DNA from: Nematostella vectensis
Taxonomy: Eukaryota > Cnidaria > Anthozoa > Actiniaria > Edwardsiidae
Length of the DNA: 64,000 nucleotides
Reading direction: 5' to 3'
Assembly (NCBI RefSeq): GCF_932526225.1
Contig: NC_064034.1
Location: 8,666,001-8,730,000 of the forward strand
The notes under the pieces are model-generated. The model searched no databases, was not told the origin of the DNA, and saw only the letters and a list, made by a program, of their open reading frames with translations. Position numbers and translations under genes: made by a program. This document shows, one piece after another, positions 43,361 through 55,451 of the stretch. Within the stretch, counting starts at the first letter, position 1, and the number at the start of each line of letters is the position of its first letter.

Positions 43361-45312
43361 ATGGAAAAATCGCCGTCCAACCGCGATAAAATGCGGGAGA
43401 TGTTGGAGTACTCCAGCAGCAATGACGATTTCAGGGAATCTGAGGATGAGTGGTCTCCGCTGCATTCCAGCCCCGAACAAAAACGCAAGGAGAAGACTCA
43501 AAGAAAAATGCAGAATATGTCTAAATACGGCTGTTCGTTCTTCTTCCTCGGTGCCACACTGACTGCACCTTTAGCGCTTACAATCTGCGCCGCAGAAGAT
43601 ATCTTGTCGGGCACGGTCTACGCGACTGGCTGGGTGCTAGTCGCAGCGGCAGCGCAATCTTGCCTTATGAAGATCACATTCCTTTGCTCGTCGTGTCTAA
43701 CAAACCTCTCCCTCGTCACTAAGACGTTAGGGATGTTCATATTTATGATAACGGGACTGTTATTCTTGGCTTTCTCCGTGACAAGACTTGATATTCGCCT
43801 TATAGGAGTGTGCTTTATATCCGCTGCGACAGGACTGGGGGAGATGACGCTGCTGGTTTACGCTGCCACCAAGTTTCAAGAAGTCGCTCTGAGTGCGTAC
43901 ATTGCTGGTACAGCTACAGGAGGCGTGCTAAGTGTTCTACCTTATGTCGGTAAGTCCATCTTCCGTGTATGTTAAGTTAATAGCAAACTGGTATGTCTTC
44001 AATTCTTTAATAAAGTGGCTTCAATGAGTACCCCGAAATAATCGGCTCTAGAATTTTAATATTGCTAGCAATATCATACCATTATTAGTGGTGGAAGTGA
44101 TCACCTCCGGCCCTAATATTTCGATTGATGTTATCTGAGACTATCTTATTCTCTGCTATAATTTTGTATTTTTTTGCCCCTATTGTATTGCTTGGGGTTA
44201 GTTTCATGGCATATCATGGTCACCACAGTGCTATCGTCGCCGTTGATATTCTCATCATCATATTGTTATCATCATTTACCGCGTTTTTGTCACCATTATC
44301 ACCATGACTTGTTATCATATAATCACCACTATCATATTTTACTATAAGTTTTGTCATCATCATCATAATAAGAAATATAATCTTAACGTCATAACCATTT
44401 AAATATCCATCCATTTCGCAAGAATCCCATTTTTAATTGATATCTTTATTTCGCCCAAAAATTTCGCTTATGTACTTATGTACTTTGCTGCATATTCTCC
44501 CAGGAATGACCAGCTGGAGCTCCATAAACCCTCGCACCGCCGCATTAGTACCAGTTTTCTGGCCGTCTCTACACTTGCTCATCTTTGCCGTGATGAAAAC
44601 TAAGAAACTCACTGCCGAACTTAAAGGAGACTCACGCATTCGCCAGGAAATCTATCAGTACGAATCACAGGAAATCTGGGTCCCGTTTTATCAGGAACGC
44701 CTCATGCAAATGTGGAAATCCCTACATGATTTTATAATGCTGTTCCTTGTCTACTTCGCAGTCTACCTCTCCCTCTGTGGCGTCCTCACGACAAAAGTGT
44801 TCTCTCAAGCCAAGGACTTTGGGCCCAGGGAGGACTTTCAGCACTACGTTCTGAGCACCATACTTGGAGAGTTCCTCGGAAGGTCCTTCTTGTCCCTCCT
44901 ACGTTCCAAGACCCCAGGGGTTAACTACAAGCTTCCGTCAGTGTTCGGAATCATTGCTGTGTTCTTGGCCGTATTGTTTATCCTCTCCGTATGGTTCTCT
45001 TGGATTTCAAGGATCTGGGTTATGTTCGTTGTATGTTTCATGCAAGGGGTGTGTTCTGGGATCCAAGCGTCTAACTCCTACCATGCCATCGCTAACCGTA
45101 CCCTTGCGGAGCATGCGCAGTTTATCCTGACCATCGCAGGCCTAGCGGAGTCGCTCGGGATGATGACCGCTGGACTGATTGGCCTACACACCGAGCCCGC
45201 AATGCGCGAACACTGCCTGGAATCTCAGTATTATGCTAATCAAAGTTTTTGCATGACACGCATCAAAGATGCGAAGTTCTGGGGCTTGGGGCAAGAAGGC
45301 CAATTCCGATGA
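43361..45312 (+). CDS. CLN3: CLN3 (battenin)-like lysosomal membrane protein, copy 2
   Basis: Exons 43361-43949 and 44504-45312, phase 1 junction, 465 residues. Same domains as copy 1. Differences visible from copy 1 include DDY to NDD in the acidic N-terminus, one additional Pro in VFWPSLHL, Cys to Trp in QEIWVPFY, and His to Leu in NRTLAEH. Both copies are open and keep splice signals, so both could be expressed. The polyadenylation-like AATAAA is near 45704. Confidence 0.85.
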
Positions 45313-46154
45313 ACATTAAGGCAATGATACTCGCAATCGTATATCGAACTTTTGATATTTAAGTAATAGATTAAAATCAAATATATTAATAAGCAGATTT
45401 TGAACTCTTAGTAGCTCGTCATCAGTTTATGGGAATAGAGATGTAAAGATGATATAATGTAAAGATGTCATCATAAACTTATCAAAATAGTGATATGTAA
45501 AGATGTTTATAAATAGACTTACAAGCTCATAAAAGTGTGTACCGAACTGTAAAGGAAAATCAGAATGCCTGATCACGAGCCGCCATACTTTACCCTACTC
45601 TTTATGCTCCTGACTTCAAATATGGACAATATTGACAGACAAATCTTGTTTTTCAGATGATGAAAAATTGAACCTATGTATCATTAGAATTGGAATGAGA
45701 TAATAAAGAAATTATTATTCTTTTATATTAATGTCGTGTATTGGGCGCCATATTTTGACCTCGATTTCGTCAGCCCATTACGTTCTTTCCCTTTCTTTTA
45801 ATCTTGTAATGAAAGTTACCCTCTCCCTCCCCCCATCCCCCCCCCCCCACACACACACACACACACATACACACCACTTTTCTGAGCGGATATGGGATTT
45901 TACATGAATGCGCGTTTATGTACCTTAATATGTGTAGTACATGTATAAATTGATTGCTTGATAAAATACGATGTTATACATTTTTAATACTGCTTGTATT
46001 GATTTTAGCGGAACTCTTTGCCAAAAGAAGCCACAATCCCTCCAGCCCTATTCCTCCCATTGTCTCATTAAAGCTCTTTAGAGTCGATTACAAATGACAT
46101 ATTTGATTGTTTCGTTTTTTTGTCCAGTACAGCTCTTACGAGCAGTCTCAGGTG

Positions 46155-46330
46155 CAGGGGCGGAACCTAAGGATGGGCCGCCCCCTCCCCCCCTATTTTC
46201 AGACATTTGGCTTAGAAATAACAAGAAATACAAGGAAATCCACGAAAGAACAATGAATCCGGCCCCCTTTCCTGAAGCCCTTGCTTCGCCCCCCCCCCCC
46301 CCCTTTTTGCAACTCCTGGATCAGCCCCTG
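46155..46330. mobile_element. Short MITE with CAGGGGC ends, copy 2
   Basis: Duplicate of the element at 25632-25804, with a longer C-run. Confidence 0.55.
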
Positions 46331-46690
46331 AAGTAGCGTTTGCGGTTGTACAATGCGCTCTTTTTATGTACAGCATATCAAACATATTCCCCACGGATAG
46401 TGTCCTTCGTATGCATTGCCTTATATGGGCATTGATGCCCATATTTAGAAGAGCTAAAGTTTACCCGCTCCCTGATCTCCATAAAACATGGTGAAAAATG
46501 CTGATTCCTTTCAATTTGAGACTCGAGGCAAAAATGTGTCAAGAAAAACTTTATCGCTTGGTCAAATCTTTATCACACAAGTCTTGAAAAGCCCTTAGAC
46601 CCAGGCCTCCAAGAGATTGGCCGAGCGAGATTTAAGGTCACCAGGTTGTACAATGCGCTCTTTTTATGTACAGTACACGATGGCTTTACA

Positions 46691-46832
46691 GCGGCGTAGC
46701 CAGGTTTTTTAACAGGAGGGGGCACAAAAGGGACTTTCAAGGCATTTTCTTCTGTATTTTAGATGTTTCATACATTTACTGTATTTTTGGCTGCTAGAAA
46801 GGGGGGGGGGGGGCTGTGGCTACGCTCCTCTG
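46691..46832. mobile_element. Short MITE, GGCGTAGCCAGG family, copy 2
   Basis: Duplicate of the element at 26147-26290. Just upstream (46644-46672), a 29-bp piece beginning GGTTGTACAATGCGCTCTTT repeats sequence from 46343 and is absent from copy 1. Confidence 0.6.
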
Positions 46833-47594
46833 CTTTATAAACCCATTTGACACACTTAAGCGCTGATACACTGTAAATCTTGGTGGCTTGCCTGGATTAA
46901 ACTATTACAGATTGCCCGTCCTTCAGGTGTAGTAAAACCCTTTCGGCTGTATTCTCCGCTTTCGCCAAAAAACAGACTTTCTCCTATTGCATAACCGCTT
47001 TTGCGTTGTATGTGGTACACGTGCAAGTGACCCATGCTAAATAGATTCTAGTGGTGCTAGGGTCAGCGCCTTCATTCTGATAATACATTGGTTAGGCTGT
47101 GAAGCTTCTAGCAATACATTCGTTACGTAACTGCCATCTAAGAATTATTTGCACGTGTGACCCTAATTAGCAAGGTATCTAGAACTCCCGATGTTAAGGT
47201 ACGGCATGCACGTTCGCCATAAAGAATTAAAAATAGTATAAGTTAATGTTTCATAGCAGACCTTGTAGACTTTACTATAACGCAGGGTTTGATCCGAGTC
47301 TTTTTTCATCTTATCAGAAACAGGGGCCCTCATAGGAAAGGGAGTGAGAAGGTGCTGTCAGCATTTGAGGTATCGGGAAGTTTGGTACTTATAACCAATA
47401 GCTTTCTACTCCAAGGTATGTCTATCTTATGGTATAAAGCATATCTCTTTCCTTTCTTGGCTACATTCTTTGCCGTACAACCAGCCCTCATTCCCTCCCC
47501 AAGACCCGCCACTGAACCCAGAGCCATTCAATCGAATCAACGGGGATTGTAACAGATCCCGGATTATGATTTCTTTTTTGATATGAAAATAACA

Positions 47595-47600
47595 CCTTGA
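47595..47600. other. Empty (pre-integration) Polinton site
   Basis: AACA-CCTTGA-AAAAGG occurs once here. In copy 1 the same flanks AACACCTTGA and CCTTGAAAAAGG surround the element. Confidence 0.95.
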
Positions 47601-47830
47601 AAAAGGCATAACACAGCATGAGATAGTGGTATGGGTTTCTTTGGGTTAGAACATACATACTTAAAAAGTTCAAGCTTCCAATCAGTGACTTTAGCTAAGA
47701 AAACATACGACGCTTGTTTGCAGGGAACAAAAAAAGAGTTACATTCCCGACTTTGTGTCTGGCTTTCTCCACATGTGGGGCTCCTGTGGTTGATTCTTCA
47801 CCAAACCCTTCATTTCTCTTCTCGTCCAAC

Positions 47831-48906
47831 ATGGCGGATGACCTTAAATTGTATCCTTTTTCTTCTTTGCTTGAGCCCAATGCACCCTGATTTCTATTCT
47901 ATTATATTTTTTATAGAGATTGCAAATTCTTTAGCAATGATCTAGCGTGTTTAGTTATAATTTCTGTCTTGTCATGTTTTATTCTGAACGAGACTCCAGA
48001 GATCTTTCTGTGCCGTTTGGCTGTTCGGAAGAAGCTTTGATCGCGTGTAGGTCGCTTTCTGTGGATCCTGAACCGAAACGAGGATGTGTCAAGAAGGAGA
48101 TATCTGTCGCTGGTAACATCCTCAATGTGTAAGTGTTTATCAGTAATAATGAAATATTGCTACAAGAAGAAGGCTGAAGAAAGCAGAACCAGCATGTTCT
48201 AGTGCAGGGGTGAATGGAATAACTTATTTCCATTCTAATCTACTTAAAAATATAATTTATTATATATTATCTGACCATTGTTTCATGTATAACAGGACAA
48301 AAAAGTATCTATCCGTATGTGCCAATGTTAAAACAAGATTTTGAACTTTTTCTCAATCTAATTTTCTTGAAAATATCCATACATTTGCTGTATTCTCCCG
48401 TAATAGCTATCTGGTACTTCTGATACATTCACTGTATTTTCTCATGTTTTTTTAAAGCTATGGATAGGTGCAAGATAATTGAATGTGTCATGAAGGATAG
48501 TTCAAATAAGCACATATTTCGAGTTATTTTTGTTTAGAGTCATTCAAGTGTAAATGACTATGAATTAGGTTTAAATTCAAGGGAAAAACAAACTCAGTAT
48601 GAGTTATCAAGGAATTCAAGTTATCCAATTTGGGTTTGAGCAGATTCAAGTTTTTACATTAAGACATTTGTTGTTAATGTATGATCAATTGTGACAATAA
48701 ATAATGAAACAGTAATTGAATTCACTCTTTTTATTTCTTTCATATTTGTTAACATGGACTTTTTTACTGAATTTGCCAGATCCTTGACTGCTAAAGAAGC
48801 AAGAACTCTTAGGGTATCAGCTAACTCCTTCATGGATCATTTGATTCTTGTTACAAAGACTATCCAGGAGTTTGGTCCACCTTTGGAAGATACCAAATCC
48901 AGCTAA
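47831..48906 (+). CDS. LAGE3: PCC1/LAGE3-like KEOPS subunit, copy 2 (intact)
   Basis: Exons 47831-47850, 48000-48128 and 48780-48906, phases 2 and 2, 91 residues. Intron 1 has the U12-type donor GTATCCTTT; intron 2 has a standard GTAAGT donor and TTGCCAG acceptor. The product covers almost exactly one Pcc1 domain, the size of yeast Pcc1. It is a nuclear/cytosolic subunit of the EKC/KEOPS tRNA t6A-modifying complex. The shortness of exon 1 (20 coding nt) makes the start less certain than the remainder. The polyadenylation hexamer has changed to AGTAAA (49085). Confidence 0.88.
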
Positions 48907-50780
48907 TCACCAAGAAAGAACTACCACCAAAGCAAGTGTACCTAAATATAACTACCTAAAGGCTATCACACGTCTTTTATCATACACTTAGAACTGCCAC
49001 TGGGCTTTGTACTATCTATAGGACACTTGCGGACCCAGTACTGGTATAGAGGGGTGAGTCAGGTGAAGTGCAGATAGTACAGTCAGTAAAGCTATTATAA
49101 GTGCCTGTCACAAGGTAAAAGAAAAGTAGTAATGACTTCAGGTGGCTGGTTACAAGAATGGGCTCTTCTAGTCAACAATTCCCTCTGGTTGCTTATTCAT
49201 ACTCTGCAGCCTAAAGGTAGTGTTCTACCTGTTGTTGAAATGGTTTGCAAAGTCATACAGTGGAATCCTGGCTTAGGACAACCACTGAATGATGACGCCT
49301 CATTTTTCAAGTCCCAATGACATTTTAAATACATTTTCTTTAAATGTTTACCCCTTAATAAGGAATTTCGTTATGGAGGATGGTATTGTAGGTTCCTGAA
49401 GGTGCCCTAACAGGGTTTTACTGTAGCTCGTGCATTACCATTAAAGAGATGTCAGTTCTCAGATCTTGTTATATAAATCACACTCAAACAAAATACACAA
49501 ACGTTACCAGCTGGTCTTTCAAAAAAAAAAATGGTTGTCACCTATGGTGTACTTATTTACAAGAAGAGCAATTTATTATAGAGCTAGAACAACAGCTAAA
49601 ATAGAGTTCACGAATGGATTTTATGCACCAGTAGCTTAAACAATGGCTTGATGGAGACAAACACTTCTTGGCACCAGTACTGTGTGTTTTTGTCTCATTT
49701 TTTATATGTGTTTCGATAGATAGTAAGCATTGTTTCTCATTTTTTTCATTGCACACTATCTTTAGCGCAAAAATAAAAAGTTTACTTCCCATCAAATAAT
49801 TTTCATCAGTTTCATTAGTACCAAGTGTACGTTTTATTTAAAGCACTCTAGAAATAATTTATTGGTTTGCCTTTGAGCATTTCCTAAACTTGTCTGTTTG
49901 CATGACGTCACAAGACGATGACGTCTAAACAATGGGCCGAGTTTTCTTGTTTCTCTGATAAGACAAAATCCTAATCATTCGAACGTTTCCCACATACGAG
50001 AACTTTAATTTTTATCGCTATTTAATTTCATTCTTGAGTGATAATTTTAAATTTCATCCCAGAAAAAGAACATAAAAATGTTTCGGAATGTTGTTCTGTT
50101 GCAACATAACTATATTATCCTGTATGATCTGTTAGCTGTCAGTCACAAGCAAGTTCAGCCAATCAATGTACATATCAAAACATATCTAATCCATTTCCAC
50201 GCTGGCGCGTTTTGGTGAACGTTTACGTATTCTCGTTTAGTACAGGCACGTTTTGGAGCGGTGTCTGTGTGGCTTAATAAGGTAATCGACAGACGTGGGC
50301 CGGAGTAAGTTTCCCAAAAATATTTGGATTTTAAGAGGCTTTCTCTTTTGTCTTACCGCTGTTATATAACCACGCGTAATTATTCCCATGGATTGAATCC
50401 CTTTGTGGTTTTCCGTGTATGGAAAAGCGCGTGGCAAGCCGAACTTTGCTCCTTTCCTCATACCACTGTCGTGGAGATAATGAAAGAGATTAGATGGGAT
50501 TTGTAAAGTCCTTAGAGCAGACTGCAAAGTGTGTAGTCACGTGAACTAGACATGCATTTTGCGCAACATGTTGAAGCAATCATTCCAAGGCTTATGCTCA
50601 CTTTCCGCTAAAATGCTAGTATCTACCTGTATATGTCTCAAGATTTCAACTGGTACTGCTACTATCACAGCGCTGATCTGAAGGGTGTTGACCACAGTCT
50701 TCAGCTTTGTGGTTTTCTCACGTGACCTTTAAATCGGCTTTCCGAAGGATAAGAACAATTTCCATTCTCGTGTATGCTTT

Positions 50781-51110
50781 TAGGGTGGGGGGGGGGGGGG
50801 GGGGGGGTAAATAGGTTCGCGGATTCTGCCCCGAAATGCTCACGGATTACGGATTTTGATTATTATTTTGGGGGATTTTGGAAGTACGGCAGATCACGGA
50901 TCTCTTCACGATTCGAGCGCGGATTTCGGATTTTGACTGCTTCGACGGTCGAATTTCGGATTTTAAATAAATTTCAATCGATGCTATTTGTTTATCTGCC
51001 AAACCATGCTGATCTAAAAAAATTATGCGGATCCACGGATTTGCCCCAAAAATGTAGCGGATCGGCGGATTTACATACCCCTATTCACCCCCCCCCCCCC
51101 CCCCCCCTCT
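50781..51110. mobile_element. Short inverted-repeat element ending in G/C runs
   Basis: Starts with a run of more than 20 G then TAAATAGG; ends CCCCTATTCA then a C-run of about 22. The interior repeats a CGGATTTYGGATTTTG motif in varying form. It has no coding capacity, so it is non-autonomous. Target duplication is not clear. Confidence 0.5.
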
Positions 51111-53520
51111 ACAGTTTGCTGATCAAGAAAGGTGGTAAAATGTAACAGCGCCTAACCTATCACAAAATTACAAAAGCGTTGATGAGAGGAAATAAGGCAC
51201 CTACACGAGAGACCGGATCCGAGACTCTCACGAACAGTACCGAGACGTCCCCGAACAAAACCGAATCACTCCATCCTAAAAGCTCACGAAGAATAAAGAA
51301 TGGTATTGATTTAATCAGTTCACTAATTGTAATAAAATTACTTCAGAATACCATTTGGCTAGAACCTATCACTAATTAATGCATTGAAGAAGATGCGAAG
51401 AAGCATTTAGATTTGAAACTCATTTCGTGGCAATCTTTTATTTAAACAAGGAAGGGAATGGGGATTATTCATATCGCCAAATGTTTTAGTTCCACCTCCC
51501 TTTTCCATTTCCCCTGGAAATCTAGGTTTAACTTCTTCGTCTTAAATACATAATTACCAGTCTATAACGATGTAGGAGCCGGCCTATACTTGCCGTAAAA
51601 TGCATTAGACATTTGTTAGGAGTGTTTGTTTGAGGGCATGACCCGATGGAAAGATCTTTTATAAAAAAAGTACTTGTGAAACATCCTTTTGTGCTGCAGA
51701 CAATGGTGCATCGTGCTGAGCATGCAGTTTGTCATGCGGCGCAGGACAACCTATCTTGGGAGATTATGTTTTCTCTGAAGACTAGCATATTTTTTAGTTT
51801 TCTTTTGACTTTCTGTAAGAAGTTCTAATCGATCCCAAAAAACTTGTTTTTACAGCCTCACATAGGAATTACATATTACCGGATATCACAGTTTTATTTT
51901 CAGAATGGATTCTAAAATAGTACAAAATATTTTTTTTGTACAGATAAGTGCTGCAGTTAAAAAACGTAGTCGGATCTGACTTTATTCCAGAATGCGGCTG
52001 CATGCAGATATGCCGTATTTGACACCCTGTATTCTAAGCCAAAAAGGAACAAGTAGTTTTGTGCATGTTCTGAGGGCTCTTACAGCATTCCCCACAGTCC
52101 TTTTGAAAATGTATGAGTTCTTTTTGGTAGGACGCTATATGTATTACAATAAAATGATAAACTATTTTTAGTATTCACAACGTGTCTTCAAACATATGGA
52201 AAACAGACATCACGTACATAAGCAGTTAAAAACCTCCCTGCTGGTCTTCGGCGGTAAAGGTCACCGAAAATAATTTACACCGCGTGTTCCAAATTTCACT
52301 AAATTGAATCCTCGATATAAAGGTATGGCAAGGGACCGAGAAATAGCATTGGCATATCGACAATATCGTTACATCGAGACGATTTTCCAAATATTTTATG
52401 GTTTTTGGGACCAGAAATCAGTATCGATAGTGTCGCTATCGAACCGTTCCACGTTCTACTGTAGATACGTCTTGCCCTCTGTTTCCCTCATGATCTTGGC
52501 AAAACGTGCGCAGAAATAGCATCTCGTGACAAAAGCTCCTGCCTTGTAATCTCTTGGACATATGCAGGCACCACCGCATTTCTCATGCGACTTCGTCTGG
52601 GCCAGTCTTCTCTGCCAGACAGGGGGCGTTAAATAAGGAATTTCCTGATCTATGAATAACTTAAAACAATATACTTTATTTCCATCGTTCTTTACCTTGG
52701 GGACCTTGCTTGAAAGCTAGTGGGCGATAACGATCATCTTGGTATGATTATCAACCTTTAATGGAAATAATACCAAATTAACGTTTTTCGAAAGAACGAT
52801 ACAATTTTTTCTGTGATGTCACATCGTACTATCGAGGATAAATTCGGGCTCGACTATATTCTGTGAAAACACTGAAACAGTTAGAAAACAACCATAGATT
52901 GATACCGAAGACCTTTCAGCTTGTTTCGTAATAACGGAACTTAGTTTTTATCTCTCTTGCATTTTCATAATAATTATACTAAGGGCGAAAGGTGTAATCT
53001 TGTGATAAAAACAATAAAAATGAAATATTTTATTTTAATTGCACCACACGAAACAGTCAGTGTGATAGCATATGCTTTAGGCAAAGGTCTAAAACCGTTA
53101 TTGTAGTAAAAAAAAAAAAGCTTATCATGCACGTCAGCGTAACAAACTACGACATTTCCTGTGATTTGTGACCGTTTTGAGTAGCTAGGGAAGGTCGGCA
53201 TGTAACACGAATTCTTGGAGAAGAATAAAAAGGGTAAAATCCATCCTGACAATTGGGCATTCAAATGCTTTAGACAAGCTACCCTTGGCCCTTAGGATTA
53301 TGCTTTTATCTCATTTGTATGTTGAGGTTTTTAGGGGTCGTTATTGAGTGGTTTGGCCCGTTTCGTGGTTCAGTCGGCGCCACAAGAAACGTGATAGACG
53401 TCATGCCCTCTACATAAACATGAGACAAAAATCCAAAACAAACCCCTCAAGCCTTGAAAGCCTAAACTATGTGAGAGAACTGCATTTTTTATTAGATTCA
53501 TTTTCTTGTTTCTTTCTTTT

Positions 53521-53523
<3 letters not shown>

Positions 53524-53611
<88 letters not shown>

Positions 53612-53622
53612 TATACATATAG
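53524..53622. repeat. (TA)n microsatellite
   Basis: About 80 bp of uninterrupted TA followed by a few TATACATA steps. Long open frames of alternating Tyr/Ile across it are artefacts. Confidence 0.95.
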
Positions 53623-54485
53623 AATTCAAGTCTTGTTACGTAACAAATACCCCATCTACGTATTTGAGTGGGTATATTATATGACAAGGAAACCAACCAC
53701 CAATGAATTTTAACATGCAGTAAAACGTTAGACAGTATAGTAAACAAACCGCGCACAGGGAACATTTGCGTGTTTCCATTTTTGGAAGAAAAACCTTTGC
53801 AATACCAGCATGGTTTATCAGTACAATTTGCAAGCACGACGCTCTCTCGTGATAACCTTTTTTTAAATAATTCGACATATAAGATTCAAAGCTTCTTTCC
53901 GGCATTGGCTGACGGAGGAAAAGGCGTTTTCAGTTTGTGTTTCATGTCAATCCAAAAGCTCTTAAGATTTGACCCTGGCATCGAAAGAAATTAGTTCGAC
54001 TACGCCCATTTTCTGACTGACGATTTCTTGGTTAGATATCCTCAAAAACTGCCTAGGCCCACATGCAGAAAAAAAATAACGGCTCCTGAAAAACATTGAA
54101 ACATCTGCCAATTCACACAAGCAATCTCCTTTTCGATAAGTCTTTTTTTGTCGAACTTTGTAATTAAAGTGAAAAATACTTTGTTATGATTTGTGCTTTT
54201 AGTTTGTTTCCGTTTTTAATGCCTACGTGGGTAATAAAAAATACCATATGCTTGATAAATAATAAAAGCTATACAGAGTACATAGTCAAAATGTCCTGAT
54301 CAGCGAATACCAAGAAATTGAGCCTTCATTCACATGTAAGACTTATGACCTTCTCACTCAATGTGAGCTCTCGTAATATAGGATTACCGAATCGATAAAG
54401 AATGTCATCATTTGTGATGAAAACCTAATGCGCAAGTTAAGCATTTTTCTGTGTTCTGATTGGTCTAAAGCTAAGTGACTGTCGT

Positions 54486-54493
54486 ATAAATAT
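54486..54493 (+). promoter_or_regulatory. TATA box of the PH-domain gene
   Basis: TATAAATA about 360 bp upstream of the ATG at 54849. A start site near 54515 would give a leader of about 330 nt. Several short upstream ATGs occur in the leader. Confidence 0.4.
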
Positions 54494-54848
54494 AGGGATG
54501 ACGGGCGGTCAAATGAGGCATAACTCACTTTGGTTTGCGGAGAAAGCCTTTTGTAGAAACCGCTGAAGTGGGCGCTGAGATCATTTCCTTGAAACTGTAT
54601 TTCCGGAGAAAATTGCACTCGTTTAGGCCGTAAAAGCACGAAACTAGCGCATCAAGGAGGGCAGTCAAGCTTTACAAGCAAAAGGTTTAGTTTTCAAAGG
54701 ATTACTCTGAAGCTGTGCTCGAGTCCAAACTATAAAGTTCACACAGAGAAGAAAATTGTTTTGGGTGATCGAATCATTGCTGCCGCTCGTACTGCAGCTT
54801 GCAAGTTTTTTTGTGGAGAAAGCGCTGAAGCGTCATATTCAGACAGAG

Positions 54849-55451
54849 ATGGGAATAATCAAGCAAAACAACGGACCGGTTCTCAAAAATGGTTACTTAT
54901 TAAAGCAAGGGGATATGATAAAACTACAATGGCACTTACGATACTTTGTGCTCACGAAAGAGTGCCTGTGTTATTATAGAACAGAAAAAGATTCAGAGAT
55001 AGAGACTCCAAGAGAGGTCATATACTTTAACGATATGTCTCTTTACATCGAAGAAATCTCCGAAAAGCAACCTAAAACTAAATACTGTTTAAGACTGGTT
55101 AAGCGCTCTAGCTCAACATCGCGGTCTTTATTACTTTCTTGTTTCTCGGAGGAGGAAAGAAATGAATGGCTGGCTCAGATTCTACAAGCCAAAGCTATGT
55201 CACTTGTAATGGACCGCTCTTGGATCGGAGGGAATGACCCGGAAATACCTAAATCTGTGGATAGCGTTAGCAGTAGCTTTTACAGCGAAAAGTTAGCGTC
55301 AGCGAAAGAGGTCCTCCAAAAATGCCGACGAAGACTTTCTAGCTCCAACCGCGGTAGCTGTACGTTCGAAGAAATAAGGCGAAGCTCCACGACTACAGCC
55401 AACCCTTCTTGGAGACATACACTTATTGACTTGTCTATCGCTTCCACTTGA
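54849..55451 (+). CDS. Intronless PH-domain protein
   Basis: 200 residues from ATG 54849. The open frame extends upstream to 54756 but without ATG. Residues about 8-115 form a pleckstrin-homology domain: VLKNGYLLKQGD (strand 1), WHLRYFVLT (strand 2), CLCYYR (strand 3), and the C-terminal helix ERNEWLAQI with the invariant Trp. The remaining 85 residues are Ser/Arg-rich (RRLSSSNRGS, EEIRRSSTTT), likely disordered and phosphorylatable. PH domains bind phosphoinositides or protein partners at membranes. The specific ortholog is not clear. AATAAA at about 55628 gives a plausible 3' end. The single-exon structure with a conventional promoter may reflect an old retrocopy. Confidence 0.75.
   Translation: MGIIKQNNGPVLKNGYLLKQGDMIKLQWHLRYFVLTKECLCYYRTEKDSEIETPREVIYFNDMSLYIEEISEKQPKTKYCLRLVKRSSSTSRSLLLSCFSEEERNEWLAQILQAKAMSLVMDRSWIGGNDPEIPKSVDSVSSSFYSEKLASAKEVLQKCRRRLSSSNRGSCTFEEIRRSSTTTANPSWRHTLIDLSIAST

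Larger units (their letters stand above)
42739..50383 (+). repeat. Segmental duplication copy 2
   Basis: 7,645 bp equivalent of 21197-42608 without the Polinton and the three smaller insertions. It contains the uninterrupted Polinton site CCTTGA at 47595-47600. Similarity is high throughout, with scattered substitutions and small indels. Confidence 0.95.
50384..54480. other. Intergenic region with one G/C-ended element and a (TA)n tract
   Basis: Apart from the two repeats listed separately I see no gene. Short open frames (51179-51379, 51646-51828, 52974-53264) have no domain or splice context. Confidence 0.5.

Noticed and set aside
53348-53837. Open frames across the (TA)n tract
   Set aside because: The Tyr-Ile repeats come from the microsatellite; the non-repeat parts have no domain.
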